The position numbers and the translations under genes were made by a program. The notes beneath the pieces were generated by a model that saw only the letters and a program-made list of their open reading frames with translations, did no database searches and was not told the DNA's origin. A stretch of DNA of 5,568 bases from the NCBI GenBank assembly GCA_024278285.1, contig JAJRTM010000670.1, positions 1 through 5,568 on the forward strand, in the 5' to 3' direction. Source of the stretch: Planctomycetota bacterium (GTDB lineage Bacteria > Planctomycetota > Planctomycetia > Planctomycetales > Planctomycetaceae). The first letter of the stretch is position 1; each line of letters opens with the position of its first letter. Below, piece after piece: positions 5,214 through 5,568 of the stretch.

Positions 5214-5304
5214 GTGACATCGCGGCTTTACGAGAATTCTCCTTCGTGTTGCTATCTTTGCACAAGATTTCGACGATTATCTTTTTAATCAGAAAGCGTT
5301 CAAA

Positions 5305-5568
5305 ATGGATTTGAGTCAAACAATTTCTGAAGCGGTCCAGTCATGCCGAGAAGGCGGGCATGACGAATTCCTTTCGCTTGTCGAATTAGTAAAAAAAGAA
5401 CTGCCCACGGAGCAGGTCGAAAATTTACTTGAGTCTGATAATCTCATTCTGGTGCGAGTCGCAATTGATCTTCAATTGAATGATTCTACGGATGAAATTC
5501 TGGTGAAACGCCTCTGCAAATTCAGTGAGCATGAAGATAACTCTGTTCGTCATCAATTGTCTTTATCT
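5305..5568 (+). CDS. N-terminal part of a helical, possibly HEAT-repeat protein (runs off right edge)
   Basis: An open frame of 88 codons from ATG 5305 to the window end with no stop, beginning MDLSQTISEAV. It has no signal peptide and no membrane segment. Residues about 20-88 look like paired amphipathic helices. The stretches LILVRVAIDLQL and NSVRHQLSLS resemble HEAT/PBS-lyase-type repeat helices, in which V-R-x-x-x-x-x-L recurs, and such repeats are common in planctomycete proteins. The frame is open upstream only to a TGA at 5215-5217 and contains no ATG, GTG or TTG before 5305, so the start is fairly secure, although no good SD is seen. The family is tentative because most of the protein lies outside the window. 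Confidence 0.7.
   Translation, partial: MDLSQTISEAVQSCREGGHDEFLSLVELVKKELPTEQVENLLESDNLILVRVAIDLQLNDSTDEILVKRLCKFSEHEDNSVRHQLSLS

Larger units (their letters stand above)
5143..5239. repeat. 97-bp compound inverted repeat with inner hairpin
   Basis: Outer arms 5143-5159 (GAACTCTCGCAAAGCCG) and 5223-5239 are reverse complements at 15 of 17 positions. Both mismatches become G-U wobbles if the minus strand is transcribed, so a minus-strand RNA would pair along all 17 bp. Inside are an 18-nt imperfect tandem repeat (5168-5203) and a 9-bp hairpin (5191-5213). It occupies most of the gap between the CPFC lipoprotein and the next gene, encodes nothing convincing, and shares no sequence with the other repeats here. 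A non-autonomous mobile or REPIN-like element is the likeliest reading; a structured RNA is possible. Confidence 0.55.

Noticed and set aside
5107..5319. Minus-strand frame reading LFPRADLFPRA
   Set aside because: The amino-acid repeat simply reflects the 18-nt tandem repeat within the inverted-repeat element, and the frame overlaps the start of the gene at 5305.

Overview
The window looks like chromosomal DNA from a planctomycete (Planctomycetota). The grounds are a two-domain DUF1080 (3-keto-disaccharide hydrolase family) lipoprotein, small lipoproteins of a planctomycete-like kind, moderate GC, weak Shine-Dalgarno usage, and intergenic gaps full of short palindromic repeats. A Gimesia- or Rubinisphaera-like lineage is possible, but I cannot place the genus from this sequence alone.

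Layout: positions 1-456 (minus strand) hold the N-terminal part of an ABC transporter ATPase that runs off the left edge. A 631-bp gap (457-1087) contains a 127-bp nested palindromic element (523-649) and a separate perfect 12-bp hairpin (1004-1031). prfB (1088-2222, plus) encodes peptide chain release factor 2. It is split by the classical programmed +1 frameshift at CTT-TGA-C, so the full 377-residue protein appears only when both frames are joined. Next come two inverted copies of a 25-nt palindromic repeat (2228-2358), then a lipoprotein with two tandem DUF1080 domains (2412-3749).

Two small predicted lipoproteins follow on the same strand. The first (3895-4443) has nine histidines within 22 residues followed by a helical domain. 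The second (4567-5088) has an HGGPGHDP-x2-CPFC motif set in a probable beta-barrel (OB-like) domain. A third copy of the 25-nt repeat lies between them and supplies the stop codon of the first. A further compound inverted repeat (5143-5239) precedes the start of a partial helical, possibly HEAT-repeat, protein (5305 to the right edge).

How the parts relate: apart from prfB, the complete genes encode proteins with lipoprotein signals, so they probably act outside the cytoplasmic membrane. The two small lipoproteins both carry plausible metal ligands and may share a metal-related role; this is inference. No phage, plasmid, CRISPR, tRNA or rRNA feature was seen. The most unusual content is the density and variety of palindromic intergenic repeats, at least four unrelated sequence types in 5.6 kb, one of which touches a coding sequence.
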